Notes under the pieces: model-generated
What the model was told of the DNA's origin: nothing
Seen by the model: only the letters and a program-made list of their open reading frames with translations
The model's database searches: none
Position numbers and translations under genes: made by a program
Source of the DNA: an uncultured Eggerthellaceae bacterium
Lineage (GTDB): Bacteria > Actinomycetota > Coriobacteriia > Coriobacteriales > Eggerthellaceae
Length of the DNA stretch: 64,000 bases
Assembly: GCA_946618265.1 (NCBI GenBank)
Contig: CAMOLA010000004.1
Location: forward strand, 7,867-71,866
Direction: 5' to 3'
In this document: in pieces, positions 8,876-17,212 of the stretch
Numbering within the stretch: the stretch's first letter is position 1
How the letters are laid out: each line of letters opens with the position of its first letter

Positions 8876-10066
8876 ATGAAGACAGTGCTCGTCGGCGTGA
8901 CGGGATGCGTGGCAATCTACAAGGCATGCGAGATCGTGCGCGGGCTCCAGAAAGCCGGAATTCGCGTCAAGGTCGTGATGACCGAACATGCCACGGAATT
9001 CATACAGCCCGCCATGTTCCGCGCGCTGACGCGGGAGCCGGTGGCCGTCGGCCTGTTCGACGACGCGCCGGGCGATCCGATCCATCACATATCGTTGGCA
9101 AAAGAAGCCGACCTGTTCCTCATCGCGCCGTGCACGGCAAACGTCATGGGCAAGATCGCACACGGAATCGCCGATGACCTGTTGACGACGACGGCCATGG
9201 CCACGGCGGCTCCGCTCGTCATCGCTCCCGCCATGAACGTGAACATGTACGAGAGCGCTGCGAATCAGGCGAACATGACAATGCTGCGCGAGAGGGGCGT
9301 CGTTTTCGTCGATTCGGAAAGCGGCTATCTGGCCTGCGGCGACGTCGGTCGGGGCAGGCTCGCGGATCCCGATGCCATCGTGGACCGCGTCATAGAGCTC
9401 CTCGGCGCACGGCAAGACTTGTCAGGGCTCAACGTGCTCATAACCACGGGCCCGACCATCGAGCCAATCGATCCGGTGCGTTACATTTCAAATCCCTCAT
9501 CAGGCAAAACCGGTTTCGCCCTCGCGGAAGCCGCTCAAGAGCGTGGTGCCGACGTGACCGTCGTCGCCGGGCCGGTGACGTTGGCGGACCCGGCGGGTGT
9601 CGAAGTCGTTCGCGTGAGGACGGCACTCGAGATGTACGATGCGGTCGATGAACGGTTCGACGAGGCGGACATCGCCGTTTTCGCCGCCGCTGTCAGCGAT
9701 TTCCGTCCTGCGAATCCCGCATCGTCAAAACTTAAGAAGGGCGTCGCGGACGAAACGCTCGCAGTGCTCGAGCTCGTCGAAAACCCCGACATCCTCGCAT
9801 CCATGGGGGCGCGCAAGCGCACGAACCAAATCGTCGTGGGATTCGCGGCGGAGACCGAGGACGTCGAGGCGAACGCCCGGAAGAAGCTCGCCTCGAAGCA
9901 CGCCAATTTCATCGTCGGCAATCTCGCAGGGGAGGGACGCGCATTCGCGACCGATGAAAACGAATTGCTTCTCGTGGATGCGGAATCATCGCAAGGAGCA
10001 GGCCCTGCTTCCAAACGCGCGCTGGCAGACGTTATCCTCGACAAAGCCCTGACCATGCGTAAATAG
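8876..10066 (+). CDS. coaBC: Bifunctional phosphopantothenoylcysteine decarboxylase / phosphopantothenate-cysteine ligase
   Basis: 396 aa cytoplasmic enzyme making 4'-phosphopantetheine precursors for coenzyme A. The N-terminal flavin-binding CoaC half (about 1-180) has the catalytic-His region HHISLAKEADLF, PAMNVNMY, and the Cys-containing ACGDVGRGRL loop. The C-terminal CoaB half starts near LITTGPTIEPIDPVR and contains SNPSSGKTG, AAAVSDFRP and the KLKK lysines. AGGAGG (8863-8868) is 7 nt from the ATG at 8876; a GTG at 8873 is the alternative. No other CoA gene is adjacent. Confidence 0.96.
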   Translation: MKTVLVGVTGCVAIYKACEIVRGLQKAGIRVKVVMTEHATEFIQPAMFRALTREPVAVGLFDDAPGDPIHHISLAKEADLFLIAPCTANVMGKIAHGIADDLLTTTAMATAAPLVIAPAMNVNMYESAANQANMTMLRERGVVFVDSESGYLACGDVGRGRLADPDAIVDRVIELLGARQDLSGLNVLITTGPTIEPIDPVRYISNPSSGKTGFALAEAAQERGADVTVVAGPVTLADPAGVEVVRVRTALEMYDAVDERFDEADIAVFAAAVSDFRPANPASSKLKKGVADETLAVLELVENPDILASMGARKRTNQIVVGFAAETEDVEANARKKLASKHANFIVGNLAGEGRAFATDENELLLVDAESSQGAGPASKRALADVILDKALTMRK

Positions 10067-10274
10067 AACTAGATGCGCACGACAACGCAGGTCACGCGCA
10101 TCCTGATTACGTTGGAAGGGGAGCCGGGCAGGTTGGGGAACCTGCCCGGATAAGAGCTATCGGCGACGGTGCGGAAGGGAACGGGTGTGCAGGTTTGGGG
10201 TCTGCGTTTGGGGTGATCGCCGCCGACTGATGAACAGTATGGACCGCTTACCTTAAATAAACCTTAAAGTATCG
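10067..10274. other. Intergenic region between convergent genes with GC-rich hairpins
   Basis: 208 nt without a gene. It holds GATGCGC/GCGCATC (about 10073-10102), a perfect 11-bp hairpin CCGGGCAGGTT with its complement (10124-10134 / 10139-10149, GGGG loop), and a longer-range TCGGCG/CGCCGA pairing. None has a T-tract, but the position suggests transcript ends for coaBC and the DUF853 gene. A small structured RNA cannot be excluded. Confidence 0.45.
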
Positions 10275-12008
10275 TTACAGTTTCTTCAGCAATCCCATGA
10301 TTCCGCGGGCGGCGCCGCTGCCTACGACGCGGCTTGCGCTCGTGAGCGCTGCGTCGATGAACTTGCGCTTTTCCTTGGCTTCCCTCTCGGCTTGTTTTTC
10401 CTCGGCAATGCGCTTGCGCTCGGCCTCCTTCTCGGCGGCGATGCGCTGGCGCTCCGCTTCCTTTTCCTCTGCGATGCGCTTGCGCTCCTCGGCTTGGCGC
10501 TGGCGCTCTTCCTCTTTGCGCTGGCGCTCCGCCTCGCGCTCTTCGGCGATGCGCTGCCGATCGGCCTCCTTCTCGGCGGCGATGCGTTGACGCTCTTCCT
10601 CGCGTGCGATGCGCTCGGCTTCCTTCTCCTCCGCCAGGCGCTGCCGCTCGGCCTCCTTCTCCTCGGCGATCCGCTGCTTCGTTTCTTCTTCGAGCCGGCG
10701 TGCCTCCTCTGCGGCTTCGGCAGCGGCGATTGCGGTCGCGTTGAGTATCTCGTAGGCGCTTTCACGGTCGATGGTCACATCGTATTTCGAGTGGAGCATG
10801 TCGTTTTGGATGATGTAGTACTTGGCGTCGTCGGGCGCCTTGTCCATCGAGCAGGCCGGCGCGATGACCATGGCGCGCTGCACGATGCCAGGGGTGCCGT
10901 CTTCCTGGAGGAAGCTGATGAGGGCCTCGCCTGTGCCGAGCTCGGTTATCGCTGTCGCCGTATCGAATTCGGGGTTGACGCGGAAGCTGTCGGCCGCGGC
11001 GCGGATGGCCTTCTGCTCGGCCGGCGTATAAGCGCGCAGGGCATGCTGCACCTTGTTGGAAAGCTGAGCCAGGACCGAATCGGGGATGTCGGCGGGGTTC
11101 TGCGTGATGAAGTAGACGCCCACGCCCTTCGAGCGGATGAGCTTGACGATCTGGTCGACCTTCTCGAGCAGGGCGCGGGGAGCATTGTTGAACAGCATGT
11201 GCGCTTCGTCGAAGAAGAAGCACATTTTCGGCTTGTCGAGGTCGCCGACTTCGGGAAGCATCTCGTAGAGCTCCGAGAGCATCCACAGCAAGAACGTCGA
11301 GTACATGAGGGGCGATTGAACCAGGCGCACGCAATCAAGCACGTTGATGTAGCCCTTGCCGTCGGAATCGCAGGCGATCCAGTCGTTGATGTCAAGCGCG
11401 GGTTCGCCGAAGAAGACGTCGCCGCCCGCATCTTCGAGCTGGAGGAGCGACCGCTGGATGGCGCCGATCGATTGGGTCGAAATCTGGCCGTACGAAAGCG
11501 TGTATTCCTTGGCGTGTTCGCCGACGTAGTTGACCATCGTGCGAAGGTCTTTTAGGTCCAGGAGCAAGAGATTGTTGTCGTCGGCTACATGGAAGACGAT
11601 GTTGAGCACGCCTTCCTGGACTTCGGTCAAATCGAGCAGGCGGGCGAGCAGCACGGGTCCCATTTCGGTAATGGTCGTGCGGACGGGTAGGCCCTCGTCG
11701 CCGAATACGTCCCAGAAGCGCGTGGGGCATCCATGGAAATCGTAGTCAGTGATGCCGAGCCCGGCGAGGCGAACGACGAGCTTCTCGGAAGCCTCGCCTG
11801 CGACGGCGACGCCGGAGACGTCGCCTTTGACGTCGGCGAGGAACACGGGAATGCCTGCGTCGCTCATCGATTGGGCGATGGTCTTGAGGGTGACGGTCTT
11901 GCCCGTACCGGTAGCACCTGCTATGAGGCCATGGCGATTGGCGAGCCGGGGAAGCAGGTATACCGGCTCGGTGCCCTTCGCTATTTGGAGTTTTCCATCA
12001 ATGTACAT
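10275..12008 (-). CDS. HerA-like ATPase of the DUF853 (YjgR) family with a long C-terminal coiled coil
   Basis: 577 aa. The N-terminal ATPase domain resembles HerA/FtsK-type motors: Walker A GATGTGKT (about 32-39), Walker B CFFFDEAHML (about 266-275), and the sensor-like YFITQNPADIP. These residues are intact. From about 420 to 555 the protein is an almost uninterrupted Glu/Arg/Ala/Lys-rich coiled coil built from units such as RIAEEKEAERQ, followed by a short Gly-rich tail. YjgR-type proteins are usually near 500 aa, so this tail is enlarged. The DNA here is an imperfect tandem repeat. It is a single gene with a TATAAT-like box just upstream. The biological role of DUF853 is not established. 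Confidence 0.88.
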   Translation of the reverse strand: MYIDGKLQIAKGTEPVYLLPRLANRHGLIAGATGTGKTVTLKTIAQSMSDAGIPVFLADVKGDVSGVAVAGEASEKLVVRLAGLGITDYDFHGCPTRFWDVFGDEGLPVRTTITEMGPVLLARLLDLTEVQEGVLNIVFHVADDNNLLLLDLKDLRTMVNYVGEHAKEYTLSYGQISTQSIGAIQRSLLQLEDAGGDVFFGEPALDINDWIACDSDGKGYINVLDCVRLVQSPLMYSTFLLWMLSELYEMLPEVGDLDKPKMCFFFDEAHMLFNNAPRALLEKVDQIVKLIRSKGVGVYFITQNPADIPDSVLAQLSNKVQHALRAYTPAEQKAIRAAADSFRVNPEFDTATAITELGTGEALISFLQEDGTPGIVQRAMVIAPACSMDKAPDDAKYYIIQNDMLHSKYDVTIDRESAYEILNATAIAAAEAAEEARRLEEETKQRIAEEKEAERQRLAEEKEAERIAREEERQRIAAEKEADRQRIAEEREAERQRKEEERQRQAEERKRIAEEKEAERQRIAAEKEAERKRIAEEKQAEREAKEKRKFIDAALTSASRVVGSGAARGIMGLLKKL

Positions 12009-12185
12009 GCGAGCTTCCCTTCTGTCGAAGTCGAATACGACTACATTATATGGTATATAGGGGCAATCGAAGCGCTAGCGTTTCGACAAAGGAGGCCTTT
12101 GGTACAATCTCAACCCGAAACATCAATCACGCACCTCGCCGGAGACAAGCCTCGGCGGGATAGCAACCTTACAGATCGGAGAACC

Positions 12186-13124
12186 ATGTCGGATACCTGC
12201 CATTTGATAGTTGACACCTGTTGCGATCTGCCGCGCTACCTGCTCGAGCGCGATGACGTGAGCATTATCGGATTCCCGTACTTCTTCGGCGACGAAGAAC
12301 ACTGCGATGATCTATGGCTGACGTCCGAGCCGCATGATTTCTACGAGCGGATGCGCAAGGGGGAGCTCCCCACGACGGCTCAAGCTTCGATATCGGAGCT
12401 GACGAATTGCTTCGAGCAAGCTGCGCGCAAGGGCGTGCCCAGCGTGTACCTCGCATTCTCGTCCGGGCTGTCCTCGAGTTTCGACCAGGCTTGCCTCGTC
12501 GCAGATCGAGTAAAGGAGGATTACCCCGATTTCGAGCTGCACGTCGTGGATACCCACCTGGCCTCGACCGGCGAGGCGCTCATCGTTTTCGAAGCGCTCA
12601 GGCAGGTCGACCGCGGTTTGACGGCGAAGCAGCTTGCCGACTGGGCGACCGAGGCGCAGAACTTCATGAATGTCTACTTCATGGTCGAAGATCTGGAGAC
12701 CCTTCACCACGGCGGAAGGATTCCCGCCTCTGTCGCCGTCATGGGGTCGAAGCTGGACGTGAAGCCGATTCTGCTCATCGCCGCCGATGGCACGCTTTCC
12801 ATAAAAGGCGTGGCGCGAGGGCGCAAGAAGGGCCTGCGGCAACTTGCGCAACTCTATGCCGAAACCGCCGACAAGCCGCATACGCAACCGTACCTGACCG
12901 TAGGCTGCGCCGATTGCGAAAAGGACATGAAGCGCCTCGAGGACATCATCAAGAAAGACAGCGAGAAAGATCAGCGCGAGCCGATATTCGTGGAGGGGAC
13001 CATCGGGCCCGTCATCGGCTCCCATGTGGGACCGGGCATGGTGGCGCTCGCGTTCTGGGGCCCCGACCGTCGCGAGAAGATTTCGGTAGCCGACCGTATC
13101 GCGCGAAAGGTGAAAGGGCAGTAA
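12186..13124 (+). CDS. DegV family fatty-acid-binding protein (second copy)
   Basis: 312 aa. The DegV fold is marked by LIVDTCCDLP near the N-terminus, FSSGLSSSFDQ, HGGRIPASVAVMGSKLDVKP, the KGVARGRKKGL lysine-rich segment, and C-terminal TIGPVIGSHVGPGMVALAF. The ATG at 12186 follows CGGAGA. It is transcribed away from the DUF853 gene. It differs clearly from the copy at 3050 (DTCCDL versus DSSCNL, different loops), which suggests different fatty-acid preference rather than a recent duplication. Fatty-acid binding is known for the family and not shown here. Confidence 0.92.
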   Translation: MSDTCHLIVDTCCDLPRYLLERDDVSIIGFPYFFGDEEHCDDLWLTSEPHDFYERMRKGELPTTAQASISELTNCFEQAARKGVPSVYLAFSSGLSSSFDQACLVADRVKEDYPDFELHVVDTHLASTGEALIVFEALRQVDRGLTAKQLADWATEAQNFMNVYFMVEDLETLHHGGRIPASVAVMGSKLDVKPILLIAADGTLSIKGVARGRKKGLRQLAQLYAETADKPHTQPYLTVGCADCEKDMKRLEDIIKKDSEKDQREPIFVEGTIGPVIGSHVGPGMVALAFWGPDRREKISVADRIARKVKGQ

Positions 13125-13149
13125 CAAGAACCGATATCCGTATATCGTG

Positions 13150-13402
13150 CGCACGAGAGCGCGTGAGTCGCACATTCGAAGCGCGGCCAGACCCCTCTCC
13201 GGGGCCCCTCGCTTGAATCCCCCTCCGATGCGCGCTAAGGGAAGGCGGCGATTGGAGGCGACGGTCTGGCTCTCCCACGCGTTATCCTCTGCGCCTGCTT
13301 GCATTGCCGCCTTCTTAGGCGCGCGCATCTCCGGGGGCGCTCAGAGGCCCCGGAGAGGGGTCTGGCCGCGCTTCGAATGTGCGACTCACGCGCTCTCGTG
13401 CG
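13150..13402. repeat. 253-bp element with 57-bp perfect inverted arms
   Basis: The left arm (13150-13206) and right arm (13346-13402) are perfect inverted copies over 57 nt, starting CGCACGAGAGCGCG. Inside, GATGCGCGC and AAGGCGGC also have imperfect inverted partners, so the whole element can fold into one long hairpin. It lies between degV and tRNA-Pro, contains no plausible gene, and has no clear target-site duplication. A MITE-like palindromic insertion is the likeliest reading; a very strong bidirectional transcript end is the alternative. Confidence 0.85.
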
Positions 13403-13500
13403 TATTCTGAGAGGGATTCTAATGAGGGCATCGGAAGGGCGTCCGGCGGGGGCTGATTCTTCTCTAATTTGAGCTAAACGTGTGTTTAAAAAATCTCTGC

Positions 13501-13529
13501 TTGCATTTGTCTCGGGATACCAGTAATAT
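13501..13529 (+). promoter_or_regulatory. Predicted promoter of tRNA-Pro
   Basis: TTGCAT (13501-13506), 17-bp spacer, TAATAT (13524-13529), ending 14 nt before the mature tRNA 5' end. Confidence 0.6.
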
Positions 13530-13543
13530 AACCAATCGCTGCA

Positions 13544-13620
<77 letters not shown>

Positions 13621-13629
13621 GAATTTTCG

Positions 13630-13653
13630 CAAGCCGGTCGATTGACCGGCTTG
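13630..13653 (+). terminator. Intrinsic terminator after tRNA-Pro
   Basis: A 10-bp perfect stem CAAGCCGGTC / GACCGGCTTG with a GATT loop, followed by TTTCGTATTTTTG. It lies 9 nt after the tRNA CCA end. Confidence 0.9.
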
Positions 13654-13913
13654 TTTCGTATTTTTGTTCAAACTTACCAAACGAATTCGCATGCCACGCT
13701 CGACGTTTGACGAGTTGTCGATTCGTTTTTGTTACGAGAACGTTTCGCCGTTATTGACCCGTTCGCCGTAGGCGGTTGCATTGCGCGGGTGGGTGGTTTT
13801 TGGCAGCCGATTACCGATGATGAGCGCGACGAACCGCTTCGAATGCCCGTCATACGGCCAAGTTACCTACAATGGAAGTATTCGGTTCGAACAAGATTGA
13901 AGGAGAGATTTCC
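13654..13913. promoter_or_regulatory. Upstream region of the ech operon
   Basis: 260 nt without a gene between the tRNA terminator and echA. A TACAAT box at 13868-13873 lies about 40 nt before the GTG start of echA; no matching -35 hexamer is visible. No riboswitch or obvious operator was recognised. Confidence 0.35.
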
Positions 13914-15857
13914 GTGCTACTCATCGCTTTTCTCATCTTGTTTCCTTTGATAGTTGCCGCAATTCTGCTTCTCGTCAAAGGAGATGGCCTGCGAAACGTC
14001 ATCGTGGGCGCTTCGGCTATCATCATAGCCGCAGCATCGATATTGCTCGCAATGCAATATCTAGGCGCCGCTTGGATAGGCTTCGAGTTCTCGTCAGAGA
14101 TAGTCGATTACGTCTGCACGGCGATCGGCTTAGCGCTCGGAGTCGTGATCATCGGCTTCGGCGTCAAATACAAGAACTACCTCGCCGTCGGTCTTGCCGT
14201 CGTCCAAATCGTGGGCGACCTTGCCTTCGAATTCGGTTTCGCCCATCACACGGCGCCCGTCGTCTTCGGGCTGTACGTGGATTCGCTCTCCATTGTCATG
14301 GCGCTCATCATCGGCATCATCGGCAGCGGCATTTGCGTGTATGCCCTCGGGTACATGAAGGATTTCCAGGCGCACCTCGACGAGCACGGCGATGGGCTGA
14401 CGGAGCTCCAGCGCAGGGATCGCCGTCCGGTGTTCTTCGCGCTCATGTTCCTCTTCCTGTCCGCGATGTACGTCATCGTGTTCGCGAACAACATGACGTG
14501 GATGTTCACCGGGTGGGAAGTCACGACGGTGTGCTCGTTCCTGCTCATCGGCTACACGCGCACCGACGAGGCGATAGCAAATTCGTTCAGGCAGATCATC
14601 ATGAACATGATCGGCGGCATCGCGTTCCTCGCTGCGCTGTTCATCTCGGCGATCAACCTCGGCACGCTCTCTTTCGTTGAATTCGTCGCGTTGGGCCTGG
14701 CGCGTCCCGAGCTCGTCGTGGTCGCCGTTTGCGCCCTGGCACTTGCGGGCCTCACCAAGGCCGCTCAGATGCCCTTCCACACCTGGCTGCTCGGCGCCAT
14801 GGTCGCGCCCACGCCGACCTCGGCTCTGCTTCACTCGTCCACGATGGTGAAAGCCGGCGTCTTCCTGCTGATCAAGCTCGCGCCGCTTTTCGCCGTCTGC
14901 TTCATCCCCGCGCAGATGGTGATCCTCGTCGGTGGATTCACCTTCATGCTGTGCTCGTTCATGGCGATTTCGCAAACGAACGCCAAGCGCGTGCTCGCAT
15001 ATTCGACCATCGCCAACCTCGGGCTCATCGTCGCCTGCGCCGGCGTCGGCACGCCGGAGGCCATATGGGCGGCCGTGTTGCTCGTGATTTTCCATGCGGC
15101 GGCAAAGTCCCTGCTGTTCCTGTGCGTCGGCACGGCCGAACATCATATCGGCAGCCGCGACATCGAGGACATGGACCTGCTGTTCGACAGGATGCCACGC
15201 CTGGCCCGGTTCATGATGCTCGGCATCATGTGCATGTTCATCGCGCCGTTCGGCATGCTCATCGCCAAATGGGCGACTCTCGTGTCGTTCGTCGACGGCC
15301 GCCAGATGGCGCTCGTGCTCCTGCTGGCATTCGGCTCGGCCGCCACGTTCATGTTCTGGGGCAAGTGGCTCGGCAAGCTTTCGGGCATTGCGGGCAGCCC
15401 CGAGAACGTCGAGCTTACCGTCCATCCCTCCGAATGGATCTCGCTCTTTCTCATGGCGGCGATCGCCGTATTGGCGTGCATCGCGCTTCCGCTCGTGTCG
15501 AACCTGTTCGTAGAGCCTTACGTGGTCGGGGTCTTCAACAGCTTGGGTCGCGATATCGCGGTTGACAACCTGCTCATTTCGTCGATTCTCGCCGTGTTCG
15601 TCTTCGTCGTGATGTTCGCGGGCGTCGGCTCGTCGAAGAAGAAGCGCGCGGACGTGTACCTCGCTGGCGTCAGCGTCGACTCCGATACGCGCACGTATCG
15701 CAACAGCCTGTCGCAGGAAACGGTTGCCACATCCCGCAACCTGTACTTGACCTCGATATTCGGCGAGGCCAAAGTCCGTCGGCCCGGCGAAGTCATCTGC
15801 GCCGCAATTATCGTAATCGCTTTCCTCGCCAGCGGGTTCACGCTGCCGTTGCTGTAG
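13914..15857 (+). CDS. echA: Ech-type hydrogenase proton-pumping subunit EchA (NuoL/HyfB-like)
   Basis: About 647 aa polytopic membrane protein of the NuoL/MrpA antiporter family, the ion-translocating arm of a group 4 [NiFe] hydrogenase. Many hydrophobic helices are visible, with family motifs such as MFTGWEVTTVCSFLLIGYTR, TKAAQMPFHTWLLGAMVAPT and ALLHSSTMVKAG; Glu in WEVTT and Lys in TKAAQMP are the expected proton-path residues. The GTG at 13914 is chosen because AAGGAGAG lies just upstream; an in-frame ATG at 13872 is possible. It is the first of six ech genes in one operon. No regulatory site is certain. Confidence 0.92.
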   Translation: MLLIAFLILFPLIVAAILLLVKGDGLRNVIVGASAIIIAAASILLAMQYLGAAWIGFEFSSEIVDYVCTAIGLALGVVIIGFGVKYKNYLAVGLAVVQIVGDLAFEFGFAHHTAPVVFGLYVDSLSIVMALIIGIIGSGICVYALGYMKDFQAHLDEHGDGLTELQRRDRRPVFFALMFLFLSAMYVIVFANNMTWMFTGWEVTTVCSFLLIGYTRTDEAIANSFRQIIMNMIGGIAFLAALFISAINLGTLSFVEFVALGLARPELVVVAVCALALAGLTKAAQMPFHTWLLGAMVAPTPTSALLHSSTMVKAGVFLLIKLAPLFAVCFIPAQMVILVGGFTFMLCSFMAISQTNAKRVLAYSTIANLGLIVACAGVGTPEAIWAAVLLVIFHAAAKSLLFLCVGTAEHHIGSRDIEDMDLLFDRMPRLARFMMLGIMCMFIAPFGMLIAKWATLVSFVDGRQMALVLLLAFGSAATFMFWGKWLGKLSGIAGSPENVELTVHPSEWISLFLMAAIAVLACIALPLVSNLFVEPYVVGVFNSLGRDIAVDNLLISSILAVFVFVVMFAGVGSSKKKRADVYLAGVSVDSDTRTYRNSLSQETVATSRNLYLTSIFGEAKVRRPGEVICAAIIVIAFLASGFTLPLL

Positions 15858-15875
15858 CAGAAAGGTCGGATATCC

Positions 15876-16748
15876 ATGTCGATGTCATTCTTCATCACCT
15901 TGATCGGCACGGTGGCGTTCGCCATACTTGCCCCGATCCTCGGCTGCCTGCTCGCAGGCCTCGACCGTATCATCTCGGCTCGCATGCAAGGGCGCGTCGG
16001 GCCGCCGCTGCTCCAGCCGTATTACGACGTTCGCAAGCTCATCGAGAAGGACGACGTCACTGTTTCGGGCGTTGACGGCGTCTACATGACGTGCGCGCTC
16101 GTGTTCACCGCCTTCGCCGGGGGAATCTTCTTCACGGGCGGCAACCTGCTCATGAGCGCATTCGTCATCACGATGGCGGCGCTGTTCTTCATCATGGCCG
16201 CGTATTCTTCGCGCAGCCCCTATGCAGAGCTCGGCGCCGGCCGCGAGACGGTTCAGGTCATGTCCTACGAGCCGATGGTGTTGCTCATGGCCGTCTGCTT
16301 CTACATGGCCGCAGGGTCGTTCAACGTCGGTCAGGTATTCAGCAATCCGCAGCCGATTATCCTGATGACGATTCCCGCTTTCGTCGGCTTCCTGTTCATC
16401 CTCACCATCAAGTTGCGCAAGTCCCCGTTCGACCTGTCAACGTCTCATCATGCGCACCAAGAGCTCGTTCGCGGCACGACGACCGAGATGAGTGGCAAGA
16501 CGCTCGCCAAGGTCGAAATCATGCACTGGTGCGAGACGGTACTGTTCCTCGGATGGACGGGCATGTTCTTCGTCTGGTCGAACCCGATCTCCATCGTTTT
16601 GGCCATCGTCGTGGCGCTTGCCGCATGGTTCCTCGAAATCCTCATCGACAACAACTTCGCCCGCGTGAAATGGCAAGCCATGCTCAGCTCTGCATGGATC
16701 GTGGCGCTCGTGTTCGGCGGGATCAACATCATCTTGATGATGTTCTAA
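15876..16748 (+). CDS. echB: Ech-type hydrogenase membrane subunit EchB (NuoH-like)
   Basis: 290 aa integral membrane subunit homologous to NuoH/HycD, which anchors the soluble hydrogenase module to the membrane and links electron transfer to ion movement. The conserved segment ARMQGRVGPPLLQPYYDV (about 31-50) and the loop ELGAGRETVQVMSYEP carry the conserved acidic and Arg residues facing the last Fe-S cluster. Seven to eight hydrophobic segments are visible. The ATG at 15876 follows an AGAAAGG ribosome site; the gap from echA is 18 nt. Confidence 0.94.
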   Translation: MSMSFFITLIGTVAFAILAPILGCLLAGLDRIISARMQGRVGPPLLQPYYDVRKLIEKDDVTVSGVDGVYMTCALVFTAFAGGIFFTGGNLLMSAFVITMAALFFIMAAYSSRSPYAELGAGRETVQVMSYEPMVLLMAVCFYMAAGSFNVGQVFSNPQPIILMTIPAFVGFLFILTIKLRKSPFDLSTSHHAHQELVRGTTTEMSGKTLAKVEIMHWCETVLFLGWTGMFFVWSNPISIVLAIVVALAAWFLEILIDNNFARVKWQAMLSSAWIVALVFGGINIILMMF

Positions 16749-16764
16749 CAGAAAGGCGATTACC

Positions 16765-17208
16765 GTGGGTTATGCATCAAAATCTCCCTGGGTCATACAT
16801 TACGACGCCTCGAGCTGCAATGGTTGCGACATCGAGGTTCTCGCGGCGCTGTGCCCCGGGTTCGACGTCGAGCGCTTCGGCATCATCAACACCGGCAACC
16901 CCAAGCATGCCGACATCTTCCTCGTGACCGGTTCGGTCAACGAGCGCAACATCTCCGTCGTGAAGCAGATCTACGACCAGATGGTCGAACCGAAAGTCGT
17001 GGTCGCTTGCGGCATCTGCGCCTGCACGGGCGGCATCTTCCATGATTGCTACAACGTGATCGGCGGCGTGGACAAGGCAATCCCCGTGGACGTGTACGCT
17101 CCCGGATGCGCCGTCAGGCCCGAGGCGATCATCGATGCCGTGGTACAGGCGCTCGGCATATTGGAGGAGAAATCGAAGGCTCTCAAAGAAGCGAAGAAGG
17201 GGGCGTAA
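16765..17208 (+). CDS. echC: Ech-type hydrogenase small subunit EchC (NuoB-like)
   Basis: 147 aa small subunit holding the proximal [4Fe-4S] cluster that passes electrons to the NiFe site. Candidate ligands are C18 and C21 (SSCNGCDIE), C85 in the GICACTGG loop, and C115 in PGCAVRPEAI. As in Ech and Coo enzymes, the longer C-terminal Fe-S region of uptake hydrogenases is absent. It starts with GTG at 16765 behind AGAAAGG. EchC binds EchE and sits on EchB in the family structure. Confidence 0.95.
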   Translation: MGYASKSPWVIHYDASSCNGCDIEVLAALCPGFDVERFGIINTGNPKHADIFLVTGSVNERNISVVKQIYDQMVEPKVVVACGICACTGGIFHDCYNVIGGVDKAIPVDVYAPGCAVRPEAIIDAVVQALGILEEKSKALKEAKKGA

Positions 17209-17212
17209 GCGC

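Noticed and set aside
12061..12185. Riboswitch in the leader of the second degV gene
   Set aside because: Only a short GC hairpin (CGCCG/CGGCG) is visible; nothing matches a known aptamer.
13147..13410. Small protein frames across the 13150-13402 element
   Set aside because: Both strands give Arg/Pro-rich products that are by-products of the inverted repeat; no ribosome site.
14130..15425. A 431-codon open frame opposite echA
   Set aside because: Antisense shadow of a membrane protein gene, giving a very charged His/Glu/Asp/Arg-rich product without motifs.
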